Shown here: positions 53,467-61,630 of the stretch, piece by piece
Numbering within the stretch: position 1 is the stretch's first letter
Layout: each line of letters starts with the position of its first letter
Assembly (NCBI GenBank): GCA_937920345.1
Contig: CALGVA010000020.1
Span: 1-64,000 of the forward strand
Direction of reading: 5' to 3'
Length of the DNA stretch: 64,000 nucleotides
Source: an uncultured Lachnospiraceae bacterium
GTDB taxonomy: Bacteria > Bacillota > Clostridia > Lachnospirales > Lachnospiraceae
Translations under genes and position numbers: made by a program
The notes under the pieces: model-generated
What the model was told of the DNA's origin: nothing
Seen by the model: the letters and a program-made list of their open reading frames with translations, nothing else
Databases searched by the model: none

Positions 53467-53472
53467 AATCTC

Positions 53473-53570
53473 CTCCATTCCGAAGCGTCCTGCGCTGAGA
53501 AACACGAACCGAATCTCAGATCCGGTTCTGCAATCAGGGAAATCTGTGACGCTTCCGCACAAATTTCTGA
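53473..53570 (-). promoter_or_regulatory. Structured leader element, family A, copy 2 (before metQ)
   Basis: Same plan as 7087-7185. Hairpin 1 is AAATTTGTG-CGGAAGCG-TCACAGATTT, hairpin 2 is GAACCGGATCT/AGATTCGGTTC (53528-53506) and the end is CGCTTCGGAATGGAGGAG just before ATG. Compared with copy 1, the hairpin-1 loop changed from GGAGCG to GGAAGCG and the Shine-Dalgarno-proximal partner from CGCTCC to CGCTTC, so pairing is kept. It separates metI from metQ. Confidence 0.6.
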
Positions 53571-53596
53571 TTGTATAATGAAAGCTGCCTGCCGGT

Positions 53597-54259
53597 CTAT
53601 CTTTTCCGCCGGTCCAGCTTCACCGACATGCTCATGCCCGCAGTCTGGAAAATCTGCACCAGTACCACCAGCAGAATGACTGCCACAAACATGATCTCCG
53701 ACTCGTACCGGTAATAACCGTAGCGCATGGCGATATCTCCTAGTCCGCCGCCGCCCACGATGCCCGCCATCGCGGAATATCCGAGGATCGTGCCAAGCGC
53801 GATGGTCACACCCACCAGAATGGAGGTACGCGCTTCCACTAACAGTACATGGAGAATAATCGTCATCGTACTCGCGCCCATACTCTGCGCCGCTTCGATT
53901 ACGCCCCTGTCCACCTCGTTGATGGAAGACTCGATCATACGTCCGATGAAAGGCGCCGCCGCGATCGTAAGCGGAACGACCGTAGCCGCCGTGCCGTAAC
54001 TCTTGCCCACGATCATCTTCGTAAACGGCATAACCAGAATCAGCAGGATCAGAAACGGAACACTTCTGACCACATTGGCAATCACATCCAGTACCTTGTA
54101 GATCACTGCGTTGGGCTTAATACCGCTCTTGTCAGTCACCGCCAGCGCAATACCCATGGGCAGTCCCAGCAGATAACCGAACAGAGTTGACAACAATGTC
54201 ATAAATATGGTTTCTTTCACGCCGTCCCACATCATAAGTGTCATTTCGCTAGTCCACAT
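53597..54259 (-). CDS. metI: Methionine ABC permease MetI
   Basis: A 220-residue inner-membrane permease with five helices. The MetI N-terminus (MTLMMWDGVKETIFMTLLST) and the EAA loop GVIEAAQSMGASTMTIILHV (about 130-149) are clear, followed by YSAMAGIVGGGGLGDIAMRYGY, the MetI signature. The start ATG overlaps the metN stop by eleven bases, with GAGG nine bases upstream. Partner of MetN and MetQ. Confidence 0.94.
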   Translation of the reverse strand: MWTSEMTLMMWDGVKETIFMTLLSTLFGYLLGLPMGIALAVTDKSGIKPNAVIYKVLDVIANVVRSVPFLILLILVMPFTKMIVGKSYGTAATVVPLTIAAAPFIGRMIESSINEVDRGVIEAAQSMGASTMTIILHVLLVEARTSILVGVTIALGTILGYSAMAGIVGGGGLGDIAMRYGYYRYESEIMFVAVILLVVLVQIFQTAGMSMSVKLDRRKR

Positions 54260-55319
54260 AGCCGTCCACCTCCTCTACGTCCAGACCCCTCTCGATCAGA
54301 TACGCTTTCATATCCTGCTGCATCTGCACATCGTCCGGCAGGCTTAAGATCATCTCGCCTCTGGCGATGCCCTCCACATTCTTGGTGTCGGCCCGCAGAA
54401 TATTGATCGGTTGTCCGAACCGCAGCACCATGTTGGCGATGACCGGTTCAAAAGAGGAATTGACGGAGAACACGATACGGATACAGCATTTTCCTTTCAT
54501 CAGATCCTTCTGATGGCTCTCTAATGTACGCCGTTCCTCTCCCCGTCCCCTGACGATCAGTTCCTTCGCTTCCTTCGTCTTCGGATGGGAAAAGATTTCC
54601 GCTACCCTGCCCTGTTCCACCAGACGGCCCCCGCCGATGATCGCCACATGAGAGCAGATCTCCCTGACCACCGACATCTCATGGGTAATGATAACAATCG
54701 TTATGCCATAATCCCTGTTAATCTGTTTCAAAAGCTGTAAGATCGACTGTGTCGTCTGCGGGTCCAGCGCACTGGTCGCCTCGTCGCACAGCAGGATTTT
54801 CGGATTCGCAGCAAGCGCTCTTGCGATCGCCACACGCTGTTTCTGTCCGCCCGAGAGTTGTGACGGATATGCCCCCGCTTTCTCTGTCATACCTACGATC
54901 TCTAGCAGCTCCTCCGCCCGCTTTCTGGCATCCTTCTTACTCATAGCGCCCCGCTGCCCGCCGTCCTTCTGACTCACGCCGGCATACAGCAGTGGAAAAC
55001 ATATGTTATCTATTACATTTTTCTGCATCAGCAGGTTGAAATGCTGGAAGATCATCGCGATCTCAGCGCGTTTGGCACGAAGTTCCTTTTCCCACATGGA
55101 ACCCAGATCCCTGCCCTCGATCTCCACCGTTCCCGCTGTGGGACGCTCCAGGAAATTGAGGCAGCGCACCAGGGTGCTTTTACCTGCTCCTGACATACCG
55201 ATGATACCGTAGATATCGCCCGCCTGAATCGACAGGTTAATATCCTGCAGCGCCTCTACGTCGCCATCTTTTGTCACAAACGTTTTACTCAAATTACGAA
55301 CTTCTATTATTCCCGCCAT
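54249..55319 (-). CDS. metN: Methionine ABC ATPase MetN
   Basis: A 356-residue ATPase. Walker A is GMSGAGKS (41-48), signature QLSGGQKQ, Walker B KILLCDEATSALD, H-loop IITHEMSV. The C-terminal NIL (ACT-like) regulatory domain, which binds methionine and inhibits transport, is present (IRIVFSVNSSFEPVIANMVL and INILRADTKNVEGIARGEM). ATG 55319 (MAGIIEVRN) has GAGGA eight bases upstream; the longer frame to 55346 is less likely. First gene of metNIQ, with a TTGACA promoter ~145 bases upstream. No S-box riboswitch is seen in the leader. Confidence 0.94.
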   Translation of the reverse strand: MAGIIEVRNLSKTFVTKDGDVEALQDINLSIQAGDIYGIIGMSGAGKSTLVRCLNFLERPTAGTVEIEGRDLGSMWEKELRAKRAEIAMIFQHFNLLMQKNVIDNICFPLLYAGVSQKDGGQRGAMSKKDARKRAEELLEIVGMTEKAGAYPSQLSGGQKQRVAIARALAANPKILLCDEATSALDPQTTQSILQLLKQINRDYGITIVIITHEMSVVREICSHVAIIGGGRLVEQGRVAEIFSHPKTKEAKELIVRGRGEERRTLESHQKDLMKGKCCIRIVFSVNSSFEPVIANMVLRFGQPINILRADTKNVEGIARGEMILSLPDDVQMQQDMKAYLIERGLDVEEVDGYVD

Positions 55320-55464
55320 CCGACTGTTCCTCATTTCCATGCACATGTCTGCTGTTATCTCCTGCTGTACCGCCTGCAGACTGTCTCATCTGTGCGCACA
55401 GAAGAAAAAGCATACTCTTCCGCCCTGCAAATGCCGCATAAAATCAAACTGTTATAACATGACT

Positions 55465-55493
55465 ACTTTAGTATGGATAGCGGCATTTGTCAA
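55465..55493 (-). promoter_or_regulatory. Promoter of metNIQ with adjacent dyad
   Basis: On the minus strand a perfect TTGACA (55493-55488), 17-base spacer and TAAAGT (55470-55465). The -10 region sits in a short dyad (ACTA-AAG-TAGT), a possible operator of a sulfur or methionine regulator. Confidence 0.5.
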
Positions 55494-55526
55494 GTTGTGG
55501 GAAGAAAACTCACACGAATATTGCAG

Positions 55527-55561
55527 CAGTTCAGCCCGCACCATTCGTAATGGCTGAACTG
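55527..55561. repeat. Palindromic repeat, family C, after cysK
   Basis: CAGTTCAGCC (55527-55536) and GGCTGAACTG (55552-55561) form a perfect 10-bp stem. An alternative inner stem CCATT-CGT-AATGG can also form. It lies 12 bases beyond the cysK stop on the minus strand and may act as its terminator although no T-run follows. The core recurs at 24308-24323. Confidence 0.6.
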
Positions 55562-55572
55562 TTACACAGTAG

Positions 55573-56511
55573 CTACTCCGCCGAAAACAGCGGTGTAGAC
55601 AGATAGCGGTCACCGGAATCCGGCAGGAGCGCCACGATGGTTTTCCCTTTATTCTCCGGCCGCCTTGCCAGTTTAGTCGCCGCATGGAGCGCCGCACCGG
55701 AAGATATGCCCACCAGCACGCCTTCTTCTACCGCAATCGCACGTCCTGCCGCAAAAGCATCTTCATTGCTAACCTTGATAATCTCATCGTATACATCCGC
55801 ATTCAGCACCTCCGGCACAAACCCCGCGCCGATTCCCTGAATCTTATGAGCGCCCGCCGCACCGCCGGACAGAACCGGACTGCTCTCCGGCTCCACCGCC
55901 ACGATCTGCACCGCCGGATTCTGCTCCTTCAGATACTCTCCCACACCCGTGATCGTGCCGCCCGTGCCGACACCCGCCACGAAGATATCCACTTTACCGT
56001 CCGTGTCATTCCAGATCTCCGGTCCCGTGGTTGCCTTATGCACTGCGGGATTCGCCGGATTCACGAACTGTCCGAGAATCATGGCCCCCGGCATGGCTGC
56101 ATGCAGTTCCTCCGCCTTAGCGATCGCACCTGTCATGCCCTGCGTGCCATCGGTCAGCACCAGTTCCGCCCCGTATGCCTGCAGCAGCTTCCTGCGCTCC
56201 ACGCTCATCGTCTCGGGCAGCGTCAGGATCGCCTTATAACCCTTGGCTGCTGCCACCGCCGCCAGACCGATGCCCGTATTACCGGAAGTCGGTTCGATGA
56301 TAGTCGCCCCCGGCTGCAGCCTGCCGGCCTTTTCCGCTTCCTCGATCATGTTCAGCGCAATCCGGTCCTTAACGGACCCGGCCGGATTCAGATACTCCAG
56401 CTTCACCAAAATCGTCGCCTCCGTAATTTCATGGTTCTTTTCATAGTTTGTAACCTCCAGTAAAGGAGTCCTGCCAATCAGTTCCGCCGCACTTTTTTTA
56501 ATATCTGCCAT
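55573..56511 (-). CDS. cysK: Cysteine synthase A (O-acetylserine sulfhydrylase)
   Basis: A 312-residue PLP enzyme of the fold-type II family, joining O-acetylserine and sulfide to cysteine in the cytosol. The PLP lysine is Lys48 in NPAGSVKDR, the phosphate-binding or substrate loop is TSGNTGIG near 75-82, and GTGGTITG near 180-187 holds the PLP phosphate. The C-terminal GISSGAALHAA is intact. The second of two tandem ATGs (56511, MADIKK) has GGAGGGA five bases upstream. Own TTGACA-17-TATTAT promoter. Directly upstream of metNIQ on the same strand, so sulfur amino-acid genes are clustered. Confidence 0.95.
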   Translation of the reverse strand: MADIKKSAAELIGRTPLLEVTNYEKNHEITEATILVKLEYLNPAGSVKDRIALNMIEEAEKAGRLQPGATIIEPTSGNTGIGLAAVAAAKGYKAILTLPETMSVERRKLLQAYGAELVLTDGTQGMTGAIAKAEELHAAMPGAMILGQFVNPANPAVHKATTGPEIWNDTDGKVDIFVAGVGTGGTITGVGEYLKEQNPAVQIVAVEPESSPVLSGGAAGAHKIQGIGAGFVPEVLNADVYDEIIKVSNEDAFAAGRAIAVEEGVLVGISSGAALHAATKLARRPENKGKTIVALLPDSGDRYLSTPLFSAE

Positions 56512-56569
56512 CATTCCCTCCGTTCTGAACTGTCCCCGTTCCGCACCGCCTGACATCTCATACAGCCTG

Positions 56570-56605
56570 TGTCGCTTTGTATGTCGCTTTACGTGTCACT
56601 TTGTT
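56570..56605. repeat. Three tandem 12-bp repeats in the cysK leader
   Basis: TGTCGCTTTGTA, TGTCGCTTTACG and TGTCACTTTGTT lie head-to-tail between the promoter and cysK. The period is exact. They could be regulator half-sites or slippage products. Confidence 0.7.
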
Positions 56606-56642
56606 TTATTTCATACTTATTTACTAGGTTTTGTATGGAATG

Positions 56643-56671
56643 ATAATACACCCTGATACGTAATCTGTCAA
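56643..56671 (-). promoter_or_regulatory. Sigma-A promoter of cysK
   Basis: On the minus strand a perfect TTGACA (56671-56666), 17-base spacer and TATTAT (56648-56643). Just downstream a dyad (CATAC ... GTATG, about 56612-56637) may be an Rrf2/CymR-type operator; that assignment is a guess. Confidence 0.7.
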
Positions 56672-56769
56672 CAGCTTTTTTACCCGCATACCGGAACTTC
56701 ACATACCGGTACTCCTTTCATACCGGAACATTCTTCGCGCACACCCGTGTGATTTTTCAATCTTTCTTC

Positions 56770-56903
56770 TTTGTGCATTTTCCGTTTTTCTACTATAATA
56801 AATATGACGCCATAAATTGTTACGTATAACCCGCCCGGACATAGTAAACCGGAAATCGCTCTGTGCAATACGCCCTATAGTAGAAAAACGGGAAATGCAC
56901 AAA
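56770..56903. repeat. 28-bp inverted repeats bounding a 78-bp segment before the AraC gene
   Basis: The left arm (56770-56797, starting TTTGTGCATTTTCCG) and right arm (56876-56903, ending GGGAAATGCACAAA) match in 27 of 28 positions as inverted repeats. Weaker pairing continues outward (CTTTC / GAAAG) to the AraC-gene Shine-Dalgarno. The left arm plus the next bases reads TTGTGC-17-TATAAT, a promoter-like sequence firing rightward. The 78-bp interior has weak promoter-like pairs in both directions. It could be an invertible promoter, a MITE, or an mRNA hairpin. Confidence 0.75.
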
Positions 56904-56921
56904 TGTGAAAGGAGCCGTTCC

Positions 56922-57896
56922 ATGACCAAACAGCCCTCCATCCTCAAAGAAATCCGTACCCACGGCACAGACTCTTTTCCCTGTGCCATCTACCGGACCC
57001 ACTCCGCCGGCAAAGGCACGCTGGTCAAGCACCACTGGCATGACGAGGTTGAGATCCTCTACTTTTCCGCTGGAAAGTTCCGGCTGGAAATTAATATGGA
57101 ATCATTTCCGATTCGCTCTGAATGCTTCTACTTCATCAACCCTGGCGAACTGCACAGCATCATCACGGAGACGTCCGACAGACACTGGGAAGATGCGATC
57201 GTCTTCTCCCCCGGACTCCTGTGCTTTGACTCCTGCGATGAAGCGCAGATCCGCCTGCTCAAACCCATTCGAAGCGGCAGACTGCTGTTTCCGCGATGCC
57301 TCACGCCACAACAGCCCGCATTCGCACCGATGAAAAGCGCTTTTACAGACGTCATGCACGCCTTTGGCCAGATGAAGGCCGTAGATCCCTCCGTAATTCT
57401 GCCGGCCGCAGACTCTTCCCGTCCCGAAGACGCCTGTGTGGACAGCACTGCCGTGACTGATGACTTAACCAGTCAATTATATATCAAATCCGCTCTGCTC
57501 TACATCCTTGCCACGCTCTCTGCCAACCGGCTTTTCATGCCTGCCGAAAGTAACCAGGATAAACGCGTCGAAAGCATTAAAACCGCACTGACGTATATGA
57601 AGCACCATTATCAGGAAAAACTTCATATAGCCGATCTTGCGGGATGCGTGAATCTAAACGAGCAATATTTCTGCCGTCTTTTTAAGAAAGCGGTCGGACA
57701 CTCTCCGATGGAATACCTCAACGAATACCGGATCAAACAGGCAATACGGCTCCTGGAAGAAACCGGTCTGCCCGTGACGGAGGTCTGCCTGGAATGCGGT
57801 TTCAACAATATGGGGAATTTCCTGCGGGAATTTCGCCGGTATACGGGCATGACCCCCTTGCAGTACCGCAAAAGCGCAGCTGCGGTCACAGATTGA
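56922..57896 (+). CDS. AraC-family transcription regulator
   Basis: A 324-residue regulator: N-terminal cupin-like sensing domain (about 25-170, with VKHHWHDEVEILYFSAGKF and FYFINPGELHSI) and a C-terminal pair of HTH motifs (about 220-320) with HIADLAGCVNLNEQYFCRLF and PVTEVCLECGFNNMGNFLRE, ending FRRYTGMTPLQYRK. A ~50-residue linker between them (SSRPEDACVDSTAVTDD) is longer than usual. ATG 56922 has AAAGGAG seven bases upstream; the frame extends to 56817 through the inverted repeat but has no better start. Position just before the two GH13 genes suggests that it activates them in response to an alpha-glucoside. Confidence 0.88.
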   Translation: MTKQPSILKEIRTHGTDSFPCAIYRTHSAGKGTLVKHHWHDEVEILYFSAGKFRLEINMESFPIRSECFYFINPGELHSIITETSDRHWEDAIVFSPGLLCFDSCDEAQIRLLKPIRSGRLLFPRCLTPQQPAFAPMKSAFTDVMHAFGQMKAVDPSVILPAADSSRPEDACVDSTAVTDDLTSQLYIKSALLYILATLSANRLFMPAESNQDKRVESIKTALTYMKHHYQEKLHIADLAGCVNLNEQYFCRLFKKAVGHSPMEYLNEYRIKQAIRLLEETGLPVTEVCLECGFNNMGNFLREFRRYTGMTPLQYRKSAAAVTD

Positions 57897-58103
57897 CGCC
57901 ATAAGAATGCTGCCTCGATGCCCAAAGGCGCTATGTGCAAAATAAAACGGCATACTGCCCGAACAGAACCTGCAGATCACTATCGAGCTAATCCATGTGA
58001 TAAAAGTCAATATAACGTAATTATTTAGCATATAACCGTAAGACTTTCCGTATGCAAATCATTATAATGTATTTCATAAGACATTTTTGCGGGAGGTGCG
58101 GTT
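57897..58103. other. Leader of the first GH13 gene
   Basis: A 207-base gap holding a TATAAT about 35-40 bases before the start region (near 58051) with no good -35, as expected for an activator-dependent promoter. GGGAGGTG precedes the ATG. No terminator for the AraC gene is obvious. Confidence 0.4.
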
Positions 58104-59768
58104 ATGACTAAGAAATGGTGGCATGACAAAGTGGCATATCAGATTTATCCGAAGAGTTTCTATGATTCCAACGGCGACGGCATCGGCGATCTGCCGGGCA
58201 TCATAGATAAGCTCGACTATCTGCACGATCTGGGCATAGACATTATCTGGCTTTCTCCCTGCTATCAGTCTCCTCTGGCGGATCAGGGCTACGACATCTC
58301 TGACTACTATCGGATCGATCCTTGCTTCGGCACCATGGAGGACATGGAGCGTCTGATCGCGGAAGCCAGGAAGCGGGATATGTATATTCTGATGGATCTG
58401 GTCGTAAACCACTGCTCCGACGAGCACGAGTGGTTCCGGAAAGCCTGCGAAGATCCCGACGGCAAATACGGTAATTTTTTCTATCTGCGGAAAAAGACGG
58501 ACGGGGAACTGCCCACCAACTGGCGTTCCTACTTCGGCGGTCCCGTGTGGGAAGACCTGCCCGGCACAGACAGGCAGTATCTCCATGTGTTTCACAAGAA
58601 GCAGCCGGACCTTAACTGGGAAAACCCGGAGCTTCGCGAAGAAGTCTACCGGAATATCAACTGGTGGCTCGACAAGGGTCTCGGCGGTTTCCGCATCGAC
58701 GCGATCATCAATATCAAGAAAGCGCTGCCGCTTCGCAGCTACGAACCGGACCGGGACGACGGGCTGTGCGGTATGCATGTCATGCTGCAGGAGGCAGAGG
58801 GGATCGGTACTTTCCTCTCGGAACTGCGTGACCGAACCTTCCGTCAATACGACGCCTTCACGGTAGGCGAGGTTTTCAATGAAAAACCGGAAGAAATCCC
58901 GGACTTTATCGGCGACGACGGCTATTTCTCCAGCATGTTCGACTTTAACGAGACGATGTGCGGCGCCAGTGACAAAGGCTGGTATGACGCGAAGCCAGTT
59001 GCCCCGGATGAATACAAACACCGCTGCTTTGAATCGCAGGCTAAAGTCGGGAATATCGGCTTCCTGTCCAATATTATTGAAAACCACGACGAACCGCGGG
59101 GCGTCAGCCGCTACATTCCCGAGGGAGACTGCTGCACAGAGAGCAAAAAAATGCTGGCAGCGTTAAACTTCATGCTGCGCGGGCTTCCTTTTATCTACCA
59201 GGGTCAGGAACTGGGCATGGAGAATATGCCCTTTACTTCTATAGAAGAGATTGACGATATCTCTACCCGCGACGAATATCTTGTCGCTCTGGAAGCCGGA
59301 CTCACGCCCGCGGAAGCTTTAAAGGCCGTCTCAAAATACAGCCGTGACAACGCCCGCACCCCCATGCAGTGGTCCGATGAAGCCAATGCCGGATTTACGA
59401 GCGGTACTCCCTGGCTCAGGGTCAATCCCAACTACGCTTCCATTAACGCGAAGGCGCAGACAGGCGATCCTGACTCGGTATACGCTTTCTATAAGAAACT
59501 GATCGCGCTGCGCAAAGACCCGGCCTACAAAGAAACCATCGTGTACGGCGCACTGAAACCGGCGTGGGAGGAGCGGCACAACCTGATGGCATATTACCGG
59601 AAGGGAGACCGGACGCTGCTTGTGATCGGCAATTACCAGCGTGAAGAGCAGGAGATTCTGCTGCCCGGTGCATATAAAAAAGTACTTTTGAACAATTATA
59701 AAGACATAGCGGCGGACGGCAGTCGCATCAGACTGCACGGCTATCAGGTAGTGATACTAGAAATGTAA
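58104..59768 (+). CDS. GH13 alpha-glucosidase (oligo-1,6-glucosidase family)
   Basis: A 554-residue cytosolic enzyme of GH13 (oligo-1,6-glucosidase/alpha-glucosidase type). Nucleophile Asp199 (GGFRIDAI), acid/base Glu256 (FTVGEVF) and stabiliser Asp329 (IENHDEPR) are in place, and region V is QPDLNWENP. The residue after the nucleophile is Ala, which in this family goes with alpha-1,4 activity (maltase-like), whereas Val goes with alpha-1,6; this is inference. There is no signal peptide. It is separated from the next GH13 gene by a 186-base gap with a large inverted repeat. Confidence 0.9.
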   Translation: MTKKWWHDKVAYQIYPKSFYDSNGDGIGDLPGIIDKLDYLHDLGIDIIWLSPCYQSPLADQGYDISDYYRIDPCFGTMEDMERLIAEARKRDMYILMDLVVNHCSDEHEWFRKACEDPDGKYGNFFYLRKKTDGELPTNWRSYFGGPVWEDLPGTDRQYLHVFHKKQPDLNWENPELREEVYRNINWWLDKGLGGFRIDAIINIKKALPLRSYEPDRDDGLCGMHVMLQEAEGIGTFLSELRDRTFRQYDAFTVGEVFNEKPEEIPDFIGDDGYFSSMFDFNETMCGASDKGWYDAKPVAPDEYKHRCFESQAKVGNIGFLSNIIENHDEPRGVSRYIPEGDCCTESKKMLAALNFMLRGLPFIYQGQELGMENMPFTSIEEIDDISTRDEYLVALEAGLTPAEALKAVSKYSRDNARTPMQWSDEANAGFTSGTPWLRVNPNYASINAKAQTGDPDSVYAFYKKLIALRKDPAYKETIVYGALKPAWEERHNLMAYYRKGDRTLLVIGNYQREEQEILLPGAYKKVLLNNYKDIAADGSRIRLHGYQVVILEM

Positions 59769-59775
59769 AAACAAC

Positions 59776-59912
59776 GCCTGAGATAATAGAAAGATCCTCG
59801 TCGACACGCTTTCGCTCCTTTCACAGCGCAACGGACACTAAGCTCGTAAGAAACCTCGCTAAGTGCCGGCGCTGTTCTAGGGTCTCCTTAGGAACTTTCT
59901 ATTATTTCAGGC
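59776..59912. repeat. Large nested inverted repeat between the two GH13 genes
   Basis: Outer arms GCCTGAGATAATAGAAAG (59776-59793) and CTTTCTATTATTTCAGGC (59895-59912) match in 17 of 18 positions. An inner stem pairs AGCGC-AACGG-ACACTAAG with CTAAGTG-CCGG-CGCT (about 59826-59875). Total span 137 bases, no coding content. Possible processing or attenuation structure within the GH13 transcript, or a mobile repeat. Confidence 0.65.
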
Positions 59913-59953
59913 TGTTCATTAGCATATAAACTAAATAAAGTAGAAAGGACGGA

Positions 59954-61630
59954 ATGAATATGAACAGAACATGGTGGAAAGAGGCGGTTATCTATCAGAT
60001 TTATCCGCGCAGTTTTATGGACAGCAACGGAGACGGCATCGGCGATCTGCAGGGCATCATCAGCAGGCTGGACTATCTGAAATATCTGGGGATCGACGTG
60101 ATCTGGCTTTCTCCGGTGTATAAGTCTCCAAACGATGACAACGGTTACGATATCAGCGATTATCAGGACATTATGGATGAATTCGGCACGATGGAAGATT
60201 TCGACGAGCTGCTGGCTGAGGCGCATAAGCGCGGCATCCGCATCGTCATGGACCTGGTGGTCAACCACACCTCCGACGAACACAAATGGTTTATGGAAAG
60301 CCGGAAATCTACTGATAACGCCTACCGCGACTACTATATCTGGCGCGAGGGCAAAGACGCACAGACCCCGCCCAACAACTGGGGTTCCTGCTTCGGCGGA
60401 TCGGCATGGCAGTATGACGAGACGACCGGTATGTACTACCTGCACCTTTTTTCCAGAAAACAGCCCGACTTAAACTGGGATAACGCAAAAGTGCGGCAGG
60501 AAGTGTTCGACATGATGACATGGTGGTGTGATAAAGGCATCGACGGTTTCCGCATGGACGTGATCAGCATGATTTCCAAGACCAAGGAAATGCCGGACGG
60601 CAAAGGGGACGGTCAGTACGGAGACTTCGGCCCATACTGTATCCACGGTCCCAATGTACACAAATATCTGCAGGAGATGAACGCGAAAGTGCTCTCCAGA
60701 TACGATATCATGACCGTCGGCGAGACAGCCGGCGTAACGACAGAACTTGCGAAGCAGTACGCGGGTGAGGACGCACATGAACTCAACATGGTATTCCAGT
60801 TCGAGCATGTGGAGGGCGACGGCAAATACGGAAAGTGGACGGATGAAAAGATCCCGCTTACCACGCTGAAGAAGACCTTGTCCCGCTGGCAGACTGAACT
60901 TTACGGTCAGGCATGGAACAGCCTGTTCTGGGACAATCACGACCAGCCGCGCGCCGTCTCCCGTTTCGGTGACGACCGTCCGCAGTATCGGGAGGTTTCC
61001 GCGAAGATGCTCGCCACCTGCCTGCACATGCTGCAGGGTACGCCTTATATCTATCAGGGCGAAGAACTGGGTATGACCAATTACCCTTTTCAGAGTCCCG
61101 ATGATTTCCGCGATATCGAGAGTATTAACGCTTACAGAGAGTGGTGCGCCGAGGGTTCCTTATCCCACGAGGTATTCTGGCCGTGTATTATCTTCAAGAG
61201 CCGGGATAACGCCAGAACGCCCATGCAGTGGGATGACTCCGCACAGGCGGGATTCACCGCCGGAACACCATGGCTTCCGGTCAATCCCAATTATAAGGAG
61301 ATCAACGCCAAAGCAGCGACCGCAGACCCGGATTCCGTATTCCATTATTATAAGAAGCTGATTGCACTCAGAAAAGAGCATCCGGTCATGGTATACGGCA
61401 GGTATGAGCTGCTCCTGCCAGACAGTGAGGAACTCTACGTCTACACCAGAACACTGGATGAAGAGCAGCTTCTCGTTGTGTGCAGCTTCAGCGGCCGCGA
61501 GACGGCTTATACCCTTCCCGATGCGTTTGTGGGCGCACCCTGCCTGATCTCTAACAGGGAAAATGTATATGATAAGGCCGGGATGACCCTTAAGCCTTAT
61601 GAGGCATTTGTACTGCATATATGTCAATAA
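59954..61630 (+). CDS. Oligo-1,6-glucosidase (isomaltase), GH13
   Basis: A 558-residue GH13 enzyme. The nucleophile is Asp202 (DGFRMDVI), the acid/base is Glu257 (MTVGETAG) and the third acid is Asp330 (DNHDQPR); region V is QPDLNWDNA. Val after the nucleophile is the classic alpha-1,6 (isomaltose/panose) marker, so it should cut branch-derived oligosaccharides, complementing the upstream enzyme and MalQ. ATG 59954 lies five bases after AAAGG; another in-frame ATG is two codons later. The 3' end overlaps the convergent membrane protein gene by seven bases with no terminator. Confidence 0.92.
   Translation: MNMNRTWWKEAVIYQIYPRSFMDSNGDGIGDLQGIISRLDYLKYLGIDVIWLSPVYKSPNDDNGYDISDYQDIMDEFGTMEDFDELLAEAHKRGIRIVMDLVVNHTSDEHKWFMESRKSTDNAYRDYYIWREGKDAQTPPNNWGSCFGGSAWQYDETTGMYYLHLFSRKQPDLNWDNAKVRQEVFDMMTWWCDKGIDGFRMDVISMISKTKEMPDGKGDGQYGDFGPYCIHGPNVHKYLQEMNAKVLSRYDIMTVGETAGVTTELAKQYAGEDAHELNMVFQFEHVEGDGKYGKWTDEKIPLTTLKKTLSRWQTELYGQAWNSLFWDNHDQPRAVSRFGDDRPQYREVSAKMLATCLHMLQGTPYIYQGEELGMTNYPFQSPDDFRDIESINAYREWCAEGSLSHEVFWPCIIFKSRDNARTPMQWDDSAQAGFTAGTPWLPVNPNYKEINAKAATADPDSVFHYYKKLIALRKEHPVMVYGRYELLLPDSEELYVYTRTLDEEQLLVVCSFSGRETAYTLPDAFVGAPCLISNRENVYDKAGMTLKPYEAFVLHICQ

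Noticed and set aside
55320..55500. S-box (SAM) riboswitch before metN
   Set aside because: The conserved S-box blocks (GAGGGA, GGCAACC-type) are absent from the leader.
56770..56903. Complete insertion sequence
   Set aside because: Only 78 bp between the inverted repeats, no transposase, and no clear target-site duplication.
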